A stretch of DNA of 64,000 nucleotides. Origin: JAHOYW01 sp963664605. GTDB lineage: Bacteria > Verrucomicrobiota > Lentisphaeria > Victivallales > Victivallaceae. The DNA lies in NCBI GenBank assembly GCA_963664605.1, contig OY761536.1, positions 2,666,001 to 2,730,000 of the forward strand, written 5' to 3'. Numbering within the stretch: the first letter of the stretch is position 1; each line of letters starts with the position of its first letter. The notes under the pieces were generated by a model. The model was not told the origin of the DNA and did not search any database. It saw only the letters and a program-made list of their open reading frames with translations. This document shows, one piece after another, positions 1 to 8,783 of the stretch. The translations under genes were made by a program, and so were the position numbers.

Positions 1-153
1 AATAATAAAAACCGTGAAGGAGGGCCGCCGCGCGGCAATCGTCAAGCTATGATGCAGGGAATGCTTGAGAATACTGATTCGACCACCAGAGCTCAAATGG
101 ATGCATTCTTTAAACGTTTGCATGAAAGGAGAAAGCAGACACAGAAAAAGTGA
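1..153 (+). CDS. C-terminal fragment of a small basic protein (5' partial)
   Basis: The window opens inside this gene: frame 1 is open from base 1 to a TGA at 151-153, giving about 50 residues. The tail is Arg/Lys-rich and ends in KQTQKK. It carries DSTTRAQ, which is also found near the end of the next gene (DSTTRAQ, ending REQQKK), so the two are tandem paralogues. No function is recognised. The N-terminus is missing, so it cannot be seen whether it also has a membrane anchor like its neighbour. Confidence 0.7.
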   Translation, partial: NNKNREGGPPRGNRQAMMQGMLENTDSTTRAQMDAFFKRLHERRKQTQKK

Positions 154-205
154 CATTATCAGTGAGTTGTGAATAAAATGTTTAAGATTCATAGGGGATG
201 AAGAA

Positions 206-859
206 ATGAAATTCTTTGATTTTAATTTTTCGGAATTGGATAAAAAAAATAAAATTATATTGGGAAGCGGAATTTCCGTGACATCCTTAACTTTACTAGC
301 AACAATTATCTCAGCGCTTTTCCCCGACAAAGCCCCGGATCCCAAAAAACTGGATTCAAGGACAAAAGTCGTATACATGGCATCAAAAGAATTTGCCAGC
401 CTGCCGGAAGAAGAAAAAGTAAATTACATAAAAAAAGCCGGACGTTCACGGCGTTCCTACAGACAGCTCAGTCGCCCTGAACGTGAAGCGGTATCAAAAA
501 ACACCACGGCAATCAGAAGAAAAATAAGAATGAAGGAAATGAAGGAACGCGCCAATAATTTCTTTAAAATGAGCACGGAAGAGCAAAATAAATATCTGGA
601 TGCAATGAATGCCAGAAGAGACAGATGGCGCAAAGCCAGGGAAGCAAGAAGAGCACAAACTCAAACCAGTAATAACAACAGTAACAGGAACAGTGGGAAC
701 AGAAGCACTGCAGGAAACAACAGAAACTCAAGCAACCGAAGCGCCAGGCGTAGCGCCAGACGGCAAAATTTTCTGGAGGGAATGGATTCCACAACCCGTG
801 CTCAATTGGCGGAGATCCGCCGCCGCGCCCGTGAAAGAAGAGAGCAACAGAAAAAATAA
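206..859 (+). CDS. Membrane-anchored basic protein of unknown function
   Basis: A 217-residue protein, not recognised as a known family. After about 17 residues there is one hydrophobic segment (about 18-40), so it is probably a single-pass inner-membrane protein with most of its length on one side. The remainder is very basic and probably helical. It has three loosely repeated acidic starts (LPEEEK, LSRPERE, MSTEEQ), each followed by a basic helix, then an Asn/Ser/Arg-rich low-complexity linker (about 150-185) and a final DSTTRAQ-containing segment shared with the preceding gene. The repeated helix pattern recalls DUF3106-like helical repeats, but that is a guess. It follows its paralogue by about 50 nt, with the next gene 76 nt downstream. 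Confidence 0.7.
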   Translation: MKFFDFNFSELDKKNKIILGSGISVTSLTLLATIISALFPDKAPDPKKLDSRTKVVYMASKEFASLPEEEKVNYIKKAGRSRRSYRQLSRPEREAVSKNTTAIRRKIRMKEMKERANNFFKMSTEEQNKYLDAMNARRDRWRKAREARRAQTQTSNNNSNRNSGNRSTAGNNRNSSNRSARRSARRQNFLEGMDSTTRAQLAEIRRRARERREQQKK

Positions 860-935
860 AATTTCAATATCTATTTGAATATCTTCTTAAACATTGTATT
901 TTAAGTCCCCAAAAGAAATATATAGTGGGGATTGA

Positions 936-2729
936 ATGGGAAAAGGCCGTAATATACAAGTGGGGATTGCTGCTTTTATCAGCGCTGTGTGCTTTTACGC
1001 ATTTCTCGGCAGCTATGCTTTAAACGACAATAACGAAGGTTTATATGCCGGTATTCCCCTTTGGATGGTGGAAACCGGAAATTATATACTACCCCGCCTG
1101 AATGGACTCATTTATATTGAAAAGCCGCCTATGCTTTATTGGCTGGTCGCACTTAATTTCAATGTTTTTGGCGTCAATGAATGGACAGCAAGGCTGGTTC
1201 CGGCAAGCTCAGGATTTTTGCTCGGTCTAATGTTATTCTGTTTTTTGCGCAGCAATAACCGTAAACCTGATTCAATACCGTTTTTATTAGTATGGTCATC
1301 ATGTATAGGCGTTATAGTTTTTTCCAGGATGCTTTTTTTCGATATGCTCTTCACTTTATTCTTTGGCGCTTTACTTATTTCATTGTATTTATTCAAGAAA
1401 AACCGCGAAAAACGAATATGGCTCTATCTGGCTTATATACTGGCGGCATTTTCGACATTGACTAAAGGGTTGCTGGGTATTGTCCTGCCAGCTCTTGTTA
1501 TGTTTATGTTTGTTTACTGCGAACAAACAATTCAACCCTGGTATTCACTTAAAAGGCTATGGGCTTCAATCAAAGAAATGTTCAGTTATTTTTCCATTAT
1601 CGGAATGATTATATTTTTAGTTATTGCCCTGCCTTGGCATATTCTTGCAGGCCAACAAGACCCGGGATTCTGGTACTTTTATTTTGTGAATGAACATTTT
1701 CTGCGTTTTCTGGGAACCCGGCAGCCGGACGATTATTATAACGGACCGGTTTACTATTATGTGGTACGTCTTTTCGGTTATATGGCCCCGTGGGTTATTT
1801 TTCTTCCCGCCTTCATCTGGCGCGATAAGAAACGAGTTCCTGAAAAAACGGAAGGGCCGAGCCTTGAACGCTTCTGCTGGTGCTGGTTCCTTACAATTCT
1901 TGTTTTCTTCTCTATTTCCAGAGCAAAAGCCAATTATTATATTATTGCCGGCATGCCTCCTTTGATAATGCTTTTTGTATTCCGTATGCGTGAAGCGAAA
2001 GATTTTATATATTCAAAAATTATATTTATAATATTGAATGTATTTTTTATTTTGGCGCCGATTGTAATGATTCTGGCATTATTTGCGCCGGAATTTCTAG
2101 AACACCAAGCTCCATCATGCGAGTGGGCGGCAAATATACATAAAAAGGTTTTTCCAGCAATTCAATATATGTCACACTTCAGGCTTCCGGCAATTATTGC
2201 GGTAATAGCTTCTTGTGCTGGCTTGTTTATCGTTTGGTACGCGCGTCATAAAAAGAATATCAGGGAATATTATATTTGGACACTAGCTTCATTTGCAGCA
2301 CTTGTATGTGCCTTGATAATGAGCCAGATATATCTATTTGAAAATAAGTATTCAGCAAAAAATATAATTGCCGACCTCTGTATAAAATATCCTCCAAATG
2401 ATATCAAACTGTATATGTATAATGATTTTGAGGAAATTTCCACAACTCCGTATTATTTAGGGCATCCGGCAGTAATGATTGACTGGAACAGCAATGATTT
2501 ATGGTACGGAATGAGCAAAGAAGACAGCAAAGCGTATAAAATAACTCTGAATGATTTTCTGAAGCTCAACAACCACAATATTTTTGTATTAATGGAAAAA
2601 CGCCGCGCTGAAGAATTTAAAAGGAAAACTTCCGGTTCAGGATATATGATTTGGAAAGATTATGGGAAAAGAATAGTTTTTTACAACCCCAAACAGTCTA
2701 ATCCCATTCCGCAGGCTCTGCGGCATTAA
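936..2729 (+). CDS. ArnT-like glycosyltransferase (GT39/GT83, polyprenyl-phosphate sugar donor)
   Basis: A 597-residue polytopic membrane protein. Residues 25-75 hold the family signature: an acidic DNNEG motif in the first periplasmic loop (the DxxE of GT-C enzymes), then the IEKPPMLYW block. About ten further hydrophobic segments follow, then a C-terminal soluble region (about 470-597). Members such as ArnT move a sugar from an undecaprenyl-phosphate carrier to lipid A or another acceptor on the periplasmic face; the substrate here cannot be told from sequence. The start is supported by a GTGGGGAT ribosome site about 5 nt upstream. Its 3' end overlaps the tail of the convergent histidine kinase gene by 32 bp, so the two transcripts are complementary there. 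Confidence 0.85.
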   Translation: MGKGRNIQVGIAAFISAVCFYAFLGSYALNDNNEGLYAGIPLWMVETGNYILPRLNGLIYIEKPPMLYWLVALNFNVFGVNEWTARLVPASSGFLLGLMLFCFLRSNNRKPDSIPFLLVWSSCIGVIVFSRMLFFDMLFTLFFGALLISLYLFKKNREKRIWLYLAYILAAFSTLTKGLLGIVLPALVMFMFVYCEQTIQPWYSLKRLWASIKEMFSYFSIIGMIIFLVIALPWHILAGQQDPGFWYFYFVNEHFLRFLGTRQPDDYYNGPVYYYVVRLFGYMAPWVIFLPAFIWRDKKRVPEKTEGPSLERFCWCWFLTILVFFSISRAKANYYIIAGMPPLIMLFVFRMREAKDFIYSKIIFIILNVFFILAPIVMILALFAPEFLEHQAPSCEWAANIHKKVFPAIQYMSHFRLPAIIAVIASCAGLFIVWYARHKKNIREYYIWTLASFAALVCALIMSQIYLFENKYSAKNIIADLCIKYPPNDIKLYMYNDFEEISTTPYYLGHPAVMIDWNSNDLWYGMSKEDSKAYKITLNDFLKLNNHNIFVLMEKRRAEEFKRKTSGSGYMIWKDYGKRIVFYNPKQSNPIPQALRH

Positions 2730-3876
2730 GGACACGGATACGTCTTCCCGGACGCGGAAACTTGATTACAATAGCGGTCCCCTCCCCCTCCTTGGTATCC
2801 ACGCTCATTTCAGCGCCATGTAAACGCAAAACCCGTTCAATAATCATCATACCTAACCCGGTACCGCCTTCTTTAAATGATTTAAACGGATCAAACATGC
2901 GGTTTAATTTATCAGCGCTGATACCAGCCCCGGTGTCAGTGAATTCTAAGATTATATAGTCATCGTTATAAAAACCATTAACCCCTATTTTTCCGCCATG
3001 CGGCATTGCTTGAACCGCATTACGCAAAATATTAAAGAAAGCCTGTTTCAACTGAGCGACATCACCATATATTTTAGGCAGAATATCGGGCCAGTTACAT
3101 TTTACAGATATTTTTTTTGTTTCTATCTCGGTCTGCATGAATGTCAGGGTATCGAGAATAACATCTCTTATATCAATATCATGCATTTCACTTTCGCCCG
3201 GCCGGATGGCATGTAGAAACTGGTTTATTATATTGTCGAGGCGTTCCACCTCATTGCGGCAGACTTTCAGCATCTCTCTGGATTCCTCAAGGTCCGGTTC
3301 TTCATCCGGGCTGAACATATGGTTAAGCAATTGTAAATTCAGATAAAGGCTGTTTAGCGGATTGCCGATTTCATGGGCAACTTCCCCTGCCAGCATGGAA
3401 ACATAATTGGAAGTTTCCGTTTCCAGCTCCTGCATTGTCCGCTGTCTGGACTCCGTCACATCCCGCAGTATAACTGTTGCAAAACTGCTGTCTTCATCGT
3501 GAGGAACCAGATAAAACTGCACATAACGGTGCTTCGGATACATAATTTCAATTTCCTGCCTGGACATACGGGTCCATTCATCCTCATCCTGCTTGAGAAT
3601 ACGGTACCAGTCTATGTTTCTGAGAAATTGCGACAAACGGGTTTTGCTTACATCCTCCGGCAGCCCCAGCAGTTCCCTGGCCGCCTGATTATGGTAACGT
3701 ATCTTTAAACGGCGATCCACAACCAGAATGCCTTCTTCAACCGCGTTAAAAATAGTTTCAAAGAAGCCTTTTTCCCGTGACAAATGCAGGATATAGGCCT
3801 GAAGACTATTGGCATCAATACTATCGACACGTTCAATAAAACGGTCAAGAAAACTGTTTTGATTTTTTGAATCCAT
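2698..3876 (-). CDS. PAS-domain sensor histidine kinase, NtrB-like
   Basis: From the ATG at 3876 the protein has 392 residues. It has a short helical N-terminus, a PAS domain (about 38-145, with VEEGILVVD and YHNQAARELLG), a HisKA domain with phospho-acceptor H168 in AGEVAHEIGNPLN, and an HATPase_c domain with an N-box (ILRNAVQAMPHGG) and G-boxes (DTGAGIS, GGTGLGM). No membrane segment is present, so it senses a cytoplasmic signal, as NtrB/AtoS-type kinases do. A longer reading frame to 4095 exists, but its extra residues look random and would run past the divergent gene start at 3999, so the inner ATG is preferred. No response regulator is adjacent; the NtrC-type regulator at 35.5 kb is a candidate partner by class only. 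Confidence 0.9.
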   Translation of the reverse strand: MDSKNQNSFLDRFIERVDSIDANSLQAYILHLSREKGFFETIFNAVEEGILVVDRRLKIRYHNQAARELLGLPEDVSKTRLSQFLRNIDWYRILKQDEDEWTRMSRQEIEIMYPKHRYVQFYLVPHDEDSSFATVILRDVTESRQRTMQELETETSNYVSMLAGEVAHEIGNPLNSLYLNLQLLNHMFSPDEEPDLEESREMLKVCRNEVERLDNIINQFLHAIRPGESEMHDIDIRDVILDTLTFMQTEIETKKISVKCNWPDILPKIYGDVAQLKQAFFNILRNAVQAMPHGGKIGVNGFYNDDYIILEFTDTGAGISADKLNRMFDPFKSFKEGGTGLGMMIIERVLRLHGAEMSVDTKEGEGTAIVIKFPRPGRRIRVLNAAEPAEWD

Positions 3877-3998
3877 AATAAACAACCGGTATTTAAAATT
3901 ATTCTTAAATTTGACACTATTCTTCTGCGATGTCAAGCTTGACGCAAAAAAAAAGTTAATTAGATTGAATTTATCGCAAAAACTAATATCATATAGAT

Positions 3999-4301
3999 AT
4001 GAAAAACAAATTTTATTATGTTGGATTGAATTTAATTGCTCCCGGGCTGGGACAGTTATCAGCAAAACGTTACATCCGCGGCGCAGTTCTGGCAATACTA
4101 GCGATTGGCTCGATATTATGGTTCGCGTGGGAAGTAATAATGCCTTTCATAAAGTTTTATAATGGCGATCCGCTTGAAAGCGAATTGCCTGAAATGAACT
4201 TTATTAACTTACTCTATCCGGTCCTGCTGTTTTTAATAGTGCTGGCATGGAGTATAATTGATATGTTTTTCGGATTCAAAAATAACGGGGAAACAAAATG
4301 A
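3999..4301 (+). CDS. Small polytopic membrane protein
   Basis: A 100-residue protein with hydrophobic segments at about 28-48 and 70-92. The opening (APGLGQL and KRYIRGA) resembles small DUF5683/TM2-like proteins that begin with a PGLGQ motif and have two or three membrane helices. The function of those families is not established. The stop codon overlaps the next start (ATGA at 4298-4301), so the two are translationally coupled and probably work together. It is divergent from the histidine kinase gene across 122 bp. Confidence 0.7.
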   Translation: MKNKFYYVGLNLIAPGLGQLSAKRYIRGAVLAILAIGSILWFAWEVIMPFIKFYNGDPLESELPEMNFINLLYPVLLFLIVLAWSIIDMFFGFKNNGETK

Positions 4302-5521
4302 AATATATTCTATTATTATTAATAAATATTTTGCTCAGCAGTAAGCTTTATGCTGAAAATACTATAGTATGGGAAAGCAACGCTCCTAAAATAAAAATCA
4401 AAGCCACCGGACTGTTCAGTAAAACCAGCGTATCCAGCCTTATAAACAGTAAACTAGCTCCTGAAGGCACTTACGCAAGAGCATTGGCGGCGGATCATTA
4501 TAGATTCAAGTGGCGCCCTAGCTGGAATTTTATCGGTATGGGCGGAGCTCTGCTTCCGTTCGTGCTTGAAAGTCCGGATCAAAGCGTTTTAGGGCTGGTG
4601 GAAACGCTGCCCCAGAAAGGTGCTCCTTCCAGTTCAATACTGGTGTTCATCAATCTTTATAACCTGAAAATCAATAATTATATGGTTATGACTGGAAAAG
4701 ACGTCAGGAAGTTTTGCTTTGTACCTTTTTCCAGTAAGGTCGTCTGTCTGATAAAATCACCTTATGACAAATATTATCCAAAACCCAAATTCAAACTTCA
4801 GACAATGGATACCCATGACGGAACCGAGGTTTCCGCTTCGCCTGTTTTTAAAGATGAAATAACGGCATTTTGTTGTTCCCCTGACGGCAGTAAACTTTTC
4901 GTTGCTTTTAAAGATTCGGATAAAATCAGAATATACAATACAAATGAACTCTCAAAATCATTTACTACCCGTAAAACAGTAAAAGATCCTGTCGCCTTGA
5001 AATGCAGTGCCAACAGCAAGCGGCTCATAGTTGCCGGCTCCAGCAAAATACAGATGTTTAATGTCGAACAGGAAGCCGTCATCCCCGAAGAAACGATAAA
5101 CCTTCCTCAATATTTTCATCCTGAAAAATTGATTTTATGCTCTGATGACGGCTCAAGTTTTCTAGTGTCACGTGCGGGAGATGATACATATTTTTATAAA
5201 AATAAAAAATTCACAAAAATCTGTAAGCGTACCGATAACGATATAAACTGGAGTATTGCCGACCAACGCATTCTGATTGGCCTGCCAAAGAAATCAACTG
5301 TTGTTATTTATAGCCCCGATGAGCTGGAAACTCCCCAAAAACAATTTTCATTCCAAAAAATACGCCCAAAAACAACCGGTAAACTATACAAAATAATATG
5401 TCTGCCGGATACAGGGAAAGGCGTAGTTATTTTGGATAAGTTAGGAGTGCTGGCCCGCATTTCCCCAAGACGCCGGAGCTGGCAGAAAGAAATCATAATA
5501 GATCAGCCAAAACCGGAATAA
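4298..5521 (+). CDS. Secreted beta-propeller-like protein of unknown function
   Basis: A 407-residue protein with an N-terminal signal peptide (hydrophobic 3-16, likely cut after LYAE). The mature part has recurring segments of the form CCSPDGSKLFVAF, CSANSKRLIVAG and CSDDGSSFLVS, typical of WD40/YVTN-type beta-propellers. No catalytic residues are evident. Such proteins usually serve as periplasmic scaffolds. It overlaps the upstream membrane-protein gene by 4 nt. The heptamer repeat element begins only 9 nt after the stop. Confidence 0.65.
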   Translation: MKYILLLLINILLSSKLYAENTIVWESNAPKIKIKATGLFSKTSVSSLINSKLAPEGTYARALAADHYRFKWRPSWNFIGMGGALLPFVLESPDQSVLGLVETLPQKGAPSSSILVFINLYNLKINNYMVMTGKDVRKFCFVPFSSKVVCLIKSPYDKYYPKPKFKLQTMDTHDGTEVSASPVFKDEITAFCCSPDGSKLFVAFKDSDKIRIYNTNELSKSFTTRKTVKDPVALKCSANSKRLIVAGSSKIQMFNVEQEAVIPEETINLPQYFHPEKLILCSDDGSSFLVSRAGDDTYFYKNKKFTKICKRTDNDINWSIADQRILIGLPKKSTVVIYSPDELETPQKQFSFQKIRPKTTGKLYKIICLPDTGKGVVILDKLGVLARISPRRRSWQKEIIIDQPKPE

Positions 5522-5529
5522 AGTAAAAA

Positions 5530-5553
5530 GATTGAACATCGAACATAGAATGA
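5530..5553. repeat. Left copy of inverted heptamer (GAACATC) repeat
   Basis: A 24-bp stretch beginning GATTGAACATCGAACATAG. Its reverse complement matches the sequence at 6336-6366, which carries one more 7-bp unit. The two copies bracket the LamG gene. Confidence 0.8.
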
Positions 5554-5566
5554 TAAGAAATCATAT

Positions 5567-6310
5567 TTAAACGTCAGTTGGTGGCTCAACTGGCTTACGT
5601 TTTAAACTTTTCATAACTTTACGAGATTTGCAGTTCAAGCATTTGTTTATTATCTCAGGATAAGCAATTGAGGTATTACAATAATGAAAATCGTGTTCCT
5701 TGGCCCATCCACCAATAACCAAATTTTCTCCAATCTTTTCAGGCCAATTAGATATTGGCTTAAAATCATGTCCATTGTCGCCTTTATCTATGAAAAATTC
5801 TACTTTCTTTTTTTTACGGTTCCAGGAGATAGCAAAATGATGCCAACCTGTTTCTAATTTGTCTTTAATAGTAAGTAAACTTGATTTTGCATCATTATTA
5901 GTCAAGGTAACTTCCCATCTTTTTTCCCCTTTTTTACCAAGGCATCCCATTGAAAACCTATTGTAATATGTTGAGTTCGGATCAGCTTTGGTGATATGAC
6001 CAAATATATAACGATTATTTTTTAAATCACGAATTCCTTCTCCTAGAGGCGTAACATAAACCCAACACATTATAGTACCACATTCCCACATTACAATATT
6101 ACTATCGCTTTTAAAACTGTTACTACGCGATGATTTTATTGTACGAATTTTAAAAGGTCGAATAACAATGAGCCCCAAAAAGTTTCTGCCTGTTAACCAA
6201 TAATAAATATAGTTTGCAATAACACTCAAGGCTATACTACCTATAATATACGAAAATACTCCTCCAATACCCATTATACTATTTCCTAAATGTATTATTA
6301 AATAATCCAA
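5567..6310 (-). CDS. Membrane-anchored LamG/concanavalin-like protein
   Basis: A 247-residue protein with an N-terminal hydrophobic segment (about 12-40) and then a LamG-type jelly roll. Recognisable pieces are MWECGTIMCWVY (first strand), GWHHFAISW (the conserved WHH block), VEFFIDK and LVIGGWA. LamG modules bind carbohydrate or protein ligands, but the usual C-terminal strand describing the viewed element is missing and the protein ends in a Cys/Lys-rich tail (CLNCKSRK) and EPPTDV. It is AT-richer than its neighbours and is bracketed by inverted copies of a heptamer repeat (5530-5553 and 6336-6366), suggesting separate acquisition. No enzyme motif is visible. Confidence 0.65.
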   Translation of the reverse strand: MDYLIIHLGNSIMGIGGVFSYIIGSIALSVIANYIYYWLTGRNFLGLIVIRPFKIRTIKSSRSNSFKSDSNIVMWECGTIMCWVYVTPLGEGIRDLKNNRYIFGHITKADPNSTYYNRFSMGCLGKKGEKRWEVTLTNNDAKSSLLTIKDKLETGWHHFAISWNRKKKKVEFFIDKGDNGHDFKPISNWPEKIGENLVIGGWAKEHDFHYCNTSIAYPEIINKCLNCKSRKVMKSLKRKPVEPPTDV

Positions 6311-6335
6311 TCACTATTATTAGTCTATGGTCTTC

Positions 6336-6366
6336 TCATTCGATGTTCGATGTTCGATGTTCAATC
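6336..6366. repeat. Right copy of inverted heptamer repeat, overlapping a stop codon
   Basis: A 31-bp tract with three tandem CGATGTT units, inverted relative to 5530-5553. Its last bases supply the TGA stop (6363-6361) of the SGNH hydrolase gene on the minus strand. Confidence 0.8.
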
Positions 6367-7332
6367 ATTTATCCCCAGTTCCGCCAGAAGATTATCAGCA
6401 AAAGTTGCTGCTCCAAGATCATTGGGGTGAATATTGTCGACATAATATGCCGGGTCGTCCGGTACTAATTCAGCTCCTTCAATAACTTTGACTTTGGGAA
6501 AATCTTTTGCTGTATTGCGCAATATTTCCCGATAATCTTCAAGTTTTAAATTTATATCATTGGCATTTGTACGCAATGCCCATGGAATTGGCGTTAATAG
6601 AAATATTTCAGCGTCTTCACGGGAACTTAAAACCTCAAGCATACCTCTGGCTTCATCTTCAAATTCCTTTAGAGAACGGCTTTGACTGAAATCATTAACT
6701 CCATAGGCAACAAATACTTTTTGCCACTCCAGTTCCATAGCCAAAGGAGCCAGCTCTTTCTGCATAGTCGCGCCTCCAACCGCAATATTGTGGAAATCGG
6801 ATTTAAGAACTGTCGCTACCTGTGCCGGATAAGTAAGGCTCGGGGTGCTTACCGTCATACCCTGAGTAATCGAATCGCCGATAAATAACAATGGAACATC
6901 CTGTTCTTCCAATTCGTTAAGTGATGAACCCGGCTCAAGAGCAATGCCTTTAACTGCACATTCGACCATACAGGGAAGGTATATCTCAACTTTTTTATCT
7001 CCAGCCGGCAGTTCGGTGCTGAATGAAAATTCTTCAATATGATCTTCCGGCCCAAAAGTCATTTTGTGTTCACCATCAATGACAACATCAATAGTGAAAA
7101 TCGGACGCGCGAAACGTTCAAATAAAACTTCCATTGCCAGTAGTTCACTATCAGTTGTAAATCCAATCCTGACGCCGGAAGTATTGGCAGCCCTGATAAT
7201 GGCAGCTTCCGAATCGTGGAAAAACTCGCTCAAAGCCTCCGTCATACGGAAAAAACGGTAAGCGCCGTTACTGTATTCATAGAATGCCGCGCCAAAAACG
7301 AAATCACCATCATTAATAAGATCAATTTCCAT
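6361..7332 (-). CDS. SGNH/GDSL-family hydrolase with N-terminal jelly-roll domain
   Basis: A 323-residue protein with no signal peptide. Residues about 1-140 look like the beta-sandwich that precedes the catalytic domain in CE2-type esterases. The SGNH domain follows: block I LFIGDSITQG (nucleophile Ser), a Gly in VAVGGATM, block III YGVNDFSQ, and block V DNIHPND with the catalytic Asp and His. Family members deacetylate sugars or hydrolyse esters; the true substrate is unknown. The gene lies 13 nt downstream of pyk and is probably cotranscribed with rnr and pyk. Its stop codon lies within the heptamer repeat tract. Confidence 0.85.
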   Translation of the reverse strand: MEIDLINDGDFVFGAAFYEYSNGAYRFFRMTEALSEFFHDSEAAIIRAANTSGVRIGFTTDSELLAMEVLFERFARPIFTIDVVIDGEHKMTFGPEDHIEEFSFSTELPAGDKKVEIYLPCMVECAVKGIALEPGSSLNELEEQDVPLLFIGDSITQGMTVSTPSLTYPAQVATVLKSDFHNIAVGGATMQKELAPLAMELEWQKVFVAYGVNDFSQSRSLKEFEDEARGMLEVLSSREDAEIFLLTPIPWALRTNANDINLKLEDYREILRNTAKDFPKVKVIEGAELVPDDPAYYVDNIHPNDLGAATFADNLLAELGIND

Positions 7333-7345
7333 TATAAAATCCTTT

Positions 7346-8782
7346 TTACATTTTTACTGTATGTAATGAATTTACATGCCAGCCGCCGTCGTTCGCCTTC
7401 AGGCCAGTCAGACAAATAAAAACATCACCTTTTTTAATTATTCTATTCTTGTGCAATAAATCTTTCAATAAATCCAAAGATTTCTGCGCTTCTTCAGTAT
7501 TTGCCGGGTGTTCACCATCCAGAAGCAGCGGAACCACCCGGTTGTAAGCTGCCATGCGGTGATAAGTCTTTTCCGAATAAGTCGCCGCGTAAATTTTTGT
7601 TTCAGGCCGGTATTTAGATAAAATGCGTACACTTTCACCGCTAGTCGTCAGTACTGCAATAGCTTTCTCATTAAGTTCGTGCGATAAAAATGATGCGCTT
7701 AAACACATTGCTCGTGAAACTTCCAGTTTTTCATTACAGAACATATCTACCTGAAAGCCTTTAGTATCAAGCATTTTTTCCGCTTCCACAGCAATTGAGT
7801 TCATAGCCTTTACCGCATTAAGCGGATATTTCCCCATAGCCGTTTCGTTGGAAAGCATGATCAGATCCGTACCATCCAGGACACTGTTAGCCACATCACT
7901 AGCTTCAGCACGGGTAGGCAGCGGGTTGTCAGTCATAGACGAAAGCATTTCAGTAGCTACAACCGTCAATTTGCCTTTACGGTTAGCGGTTGAAATAATT
8001 TTTTTCTGCGCGGTCGGAACTTTTGCAAAAAATATCTCATCTGCCAGATCTCCTCGAGCCACCATAACGCCGTCAGCGACATCAATAATTTCATCCAGGT
8101 TCACAAGTGCCTCCGGCTTTTCCAGTTTGGCAATCACCGGAATGTGTCCGCCGCCGTGACGCTTCAAATATCTCTTCAAACTGACTATATCCGCGGCTGA
8201 ACGCACAAAAGACTGCGCGACATAATCAATACCAAGCTCAATTCCAAGTAAAACGTCCTTTTTATCCTTAGCCGTAACCGACGGCAGGGAAATCGCCGTA
8301 TCCGGCAGATTTATGCCTTTGCCGGTCAAAACAGTTCCTCCCGCTTTCACAAGACAATGCACTTCTTTACGTACCGGGTCAACAGACTTAACCTGAAGGA
8401 TAATTCGGCCGTCCATCATTAAAATAGTTTTTCCGGCCCCGGTATCATCAGCAATATTTTTATAGGTGGTAGGCAGATAGAACTTTTCACGATGAACAGT
8501 TTTCCCGGACAATGTAATTTCGTCCCCGGCATTGACTTCAACCTCCGAATTAAGTTTGCCTACCCGTATTTTAGGTCCCTGTAAGTCCTGCATGATCGCT
8601 ACGGATTTCCCAAGTTGCCGTGACACTTTCCTTATGCGTTTGAATTTTCTGCTTTGCTCTTCATGGCTTCCGAATGAAAAATTAAGGCGGCACACATTCA
8701 CTCCGGCACTAATTATTTTGTACAGCATATAACTACTTTCGCAAGCCGGCCCTATAGTCGCTATGATTTTTGTATTTTTCAT
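7346..8782 (-). CDS. pyk: Pyruvate kinase
   Basis: From the ATG at 8782 the protein has 478 residues, the normal length. It catalyses phosphoenolpyruvate + ADP to pyruvate + ATP, the last step of glycolysis. Seen in order: KIIATIGPA at the N-terminus, MQDLQGPKIRVG, the active-site segment VIAKLEKPEAL (catalytic Lys, then Glu), VMVARGDLADE (metal-site region), and TVVATEMLSSM followed by PTRAEASDVANSVLDGTD. The C-terminal domain carries TTSGESVRILSKYRP. The longer frame starting at 8815 adds 11 residues that overlap rnr; the inner start has a good ribosome site (GAGAGGAT). The start is 1 nt from the rnr stop, so the genes are coupled. Confidence 0.97.
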   Translation of the reverse strand: MKNTKIIATIGPACESSYMLYKIISAGVNVCRLNFSFGSHEEQSRKFKRIRKVSRQLGKSVAIMQDLQGPKIRVGKLNSEVEVNAGDEITLSGKTVHREKFYLPTTYKNIADDTGAGKTILMMDGRIILQVKSVDPVRKEVHCLVKAGGTVLTGKGINLPDTAISLPSVTAKDKKDVLLGIELGIDYVAQSFVRSAADIVSLKRYLKRHGGGHIPVIAKLEKPEALVNLDEIIDVADGVMVARGDLADEIFFAKVPTAQKKIISTANRKGKLTVVATEMLSSMTDNPLPTRAEASDVANSVLDGTDLIMLSNETAMGKYPLNAVKAMNSIAVEAEKMLDTKGFQVDMFCNEKLEVSRAMCLSASFLSHELNEKAIAVLTTSGESVRILSKYRPETKIYAATYSEKTYHRMAAYNRVVPLLLDGEHPANTEEAQKSLDLLKDLLHKNRIIKKGDVFICLTGLKANDGGWHVNSLHTVKM

Positions 8783-8783
8783 A

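Noticed and set aside
3877..4095. Longer histidine kinase start at 4095
   Set aside because: The added residues are not protein-like and would overlap the divergent gene at 3999.
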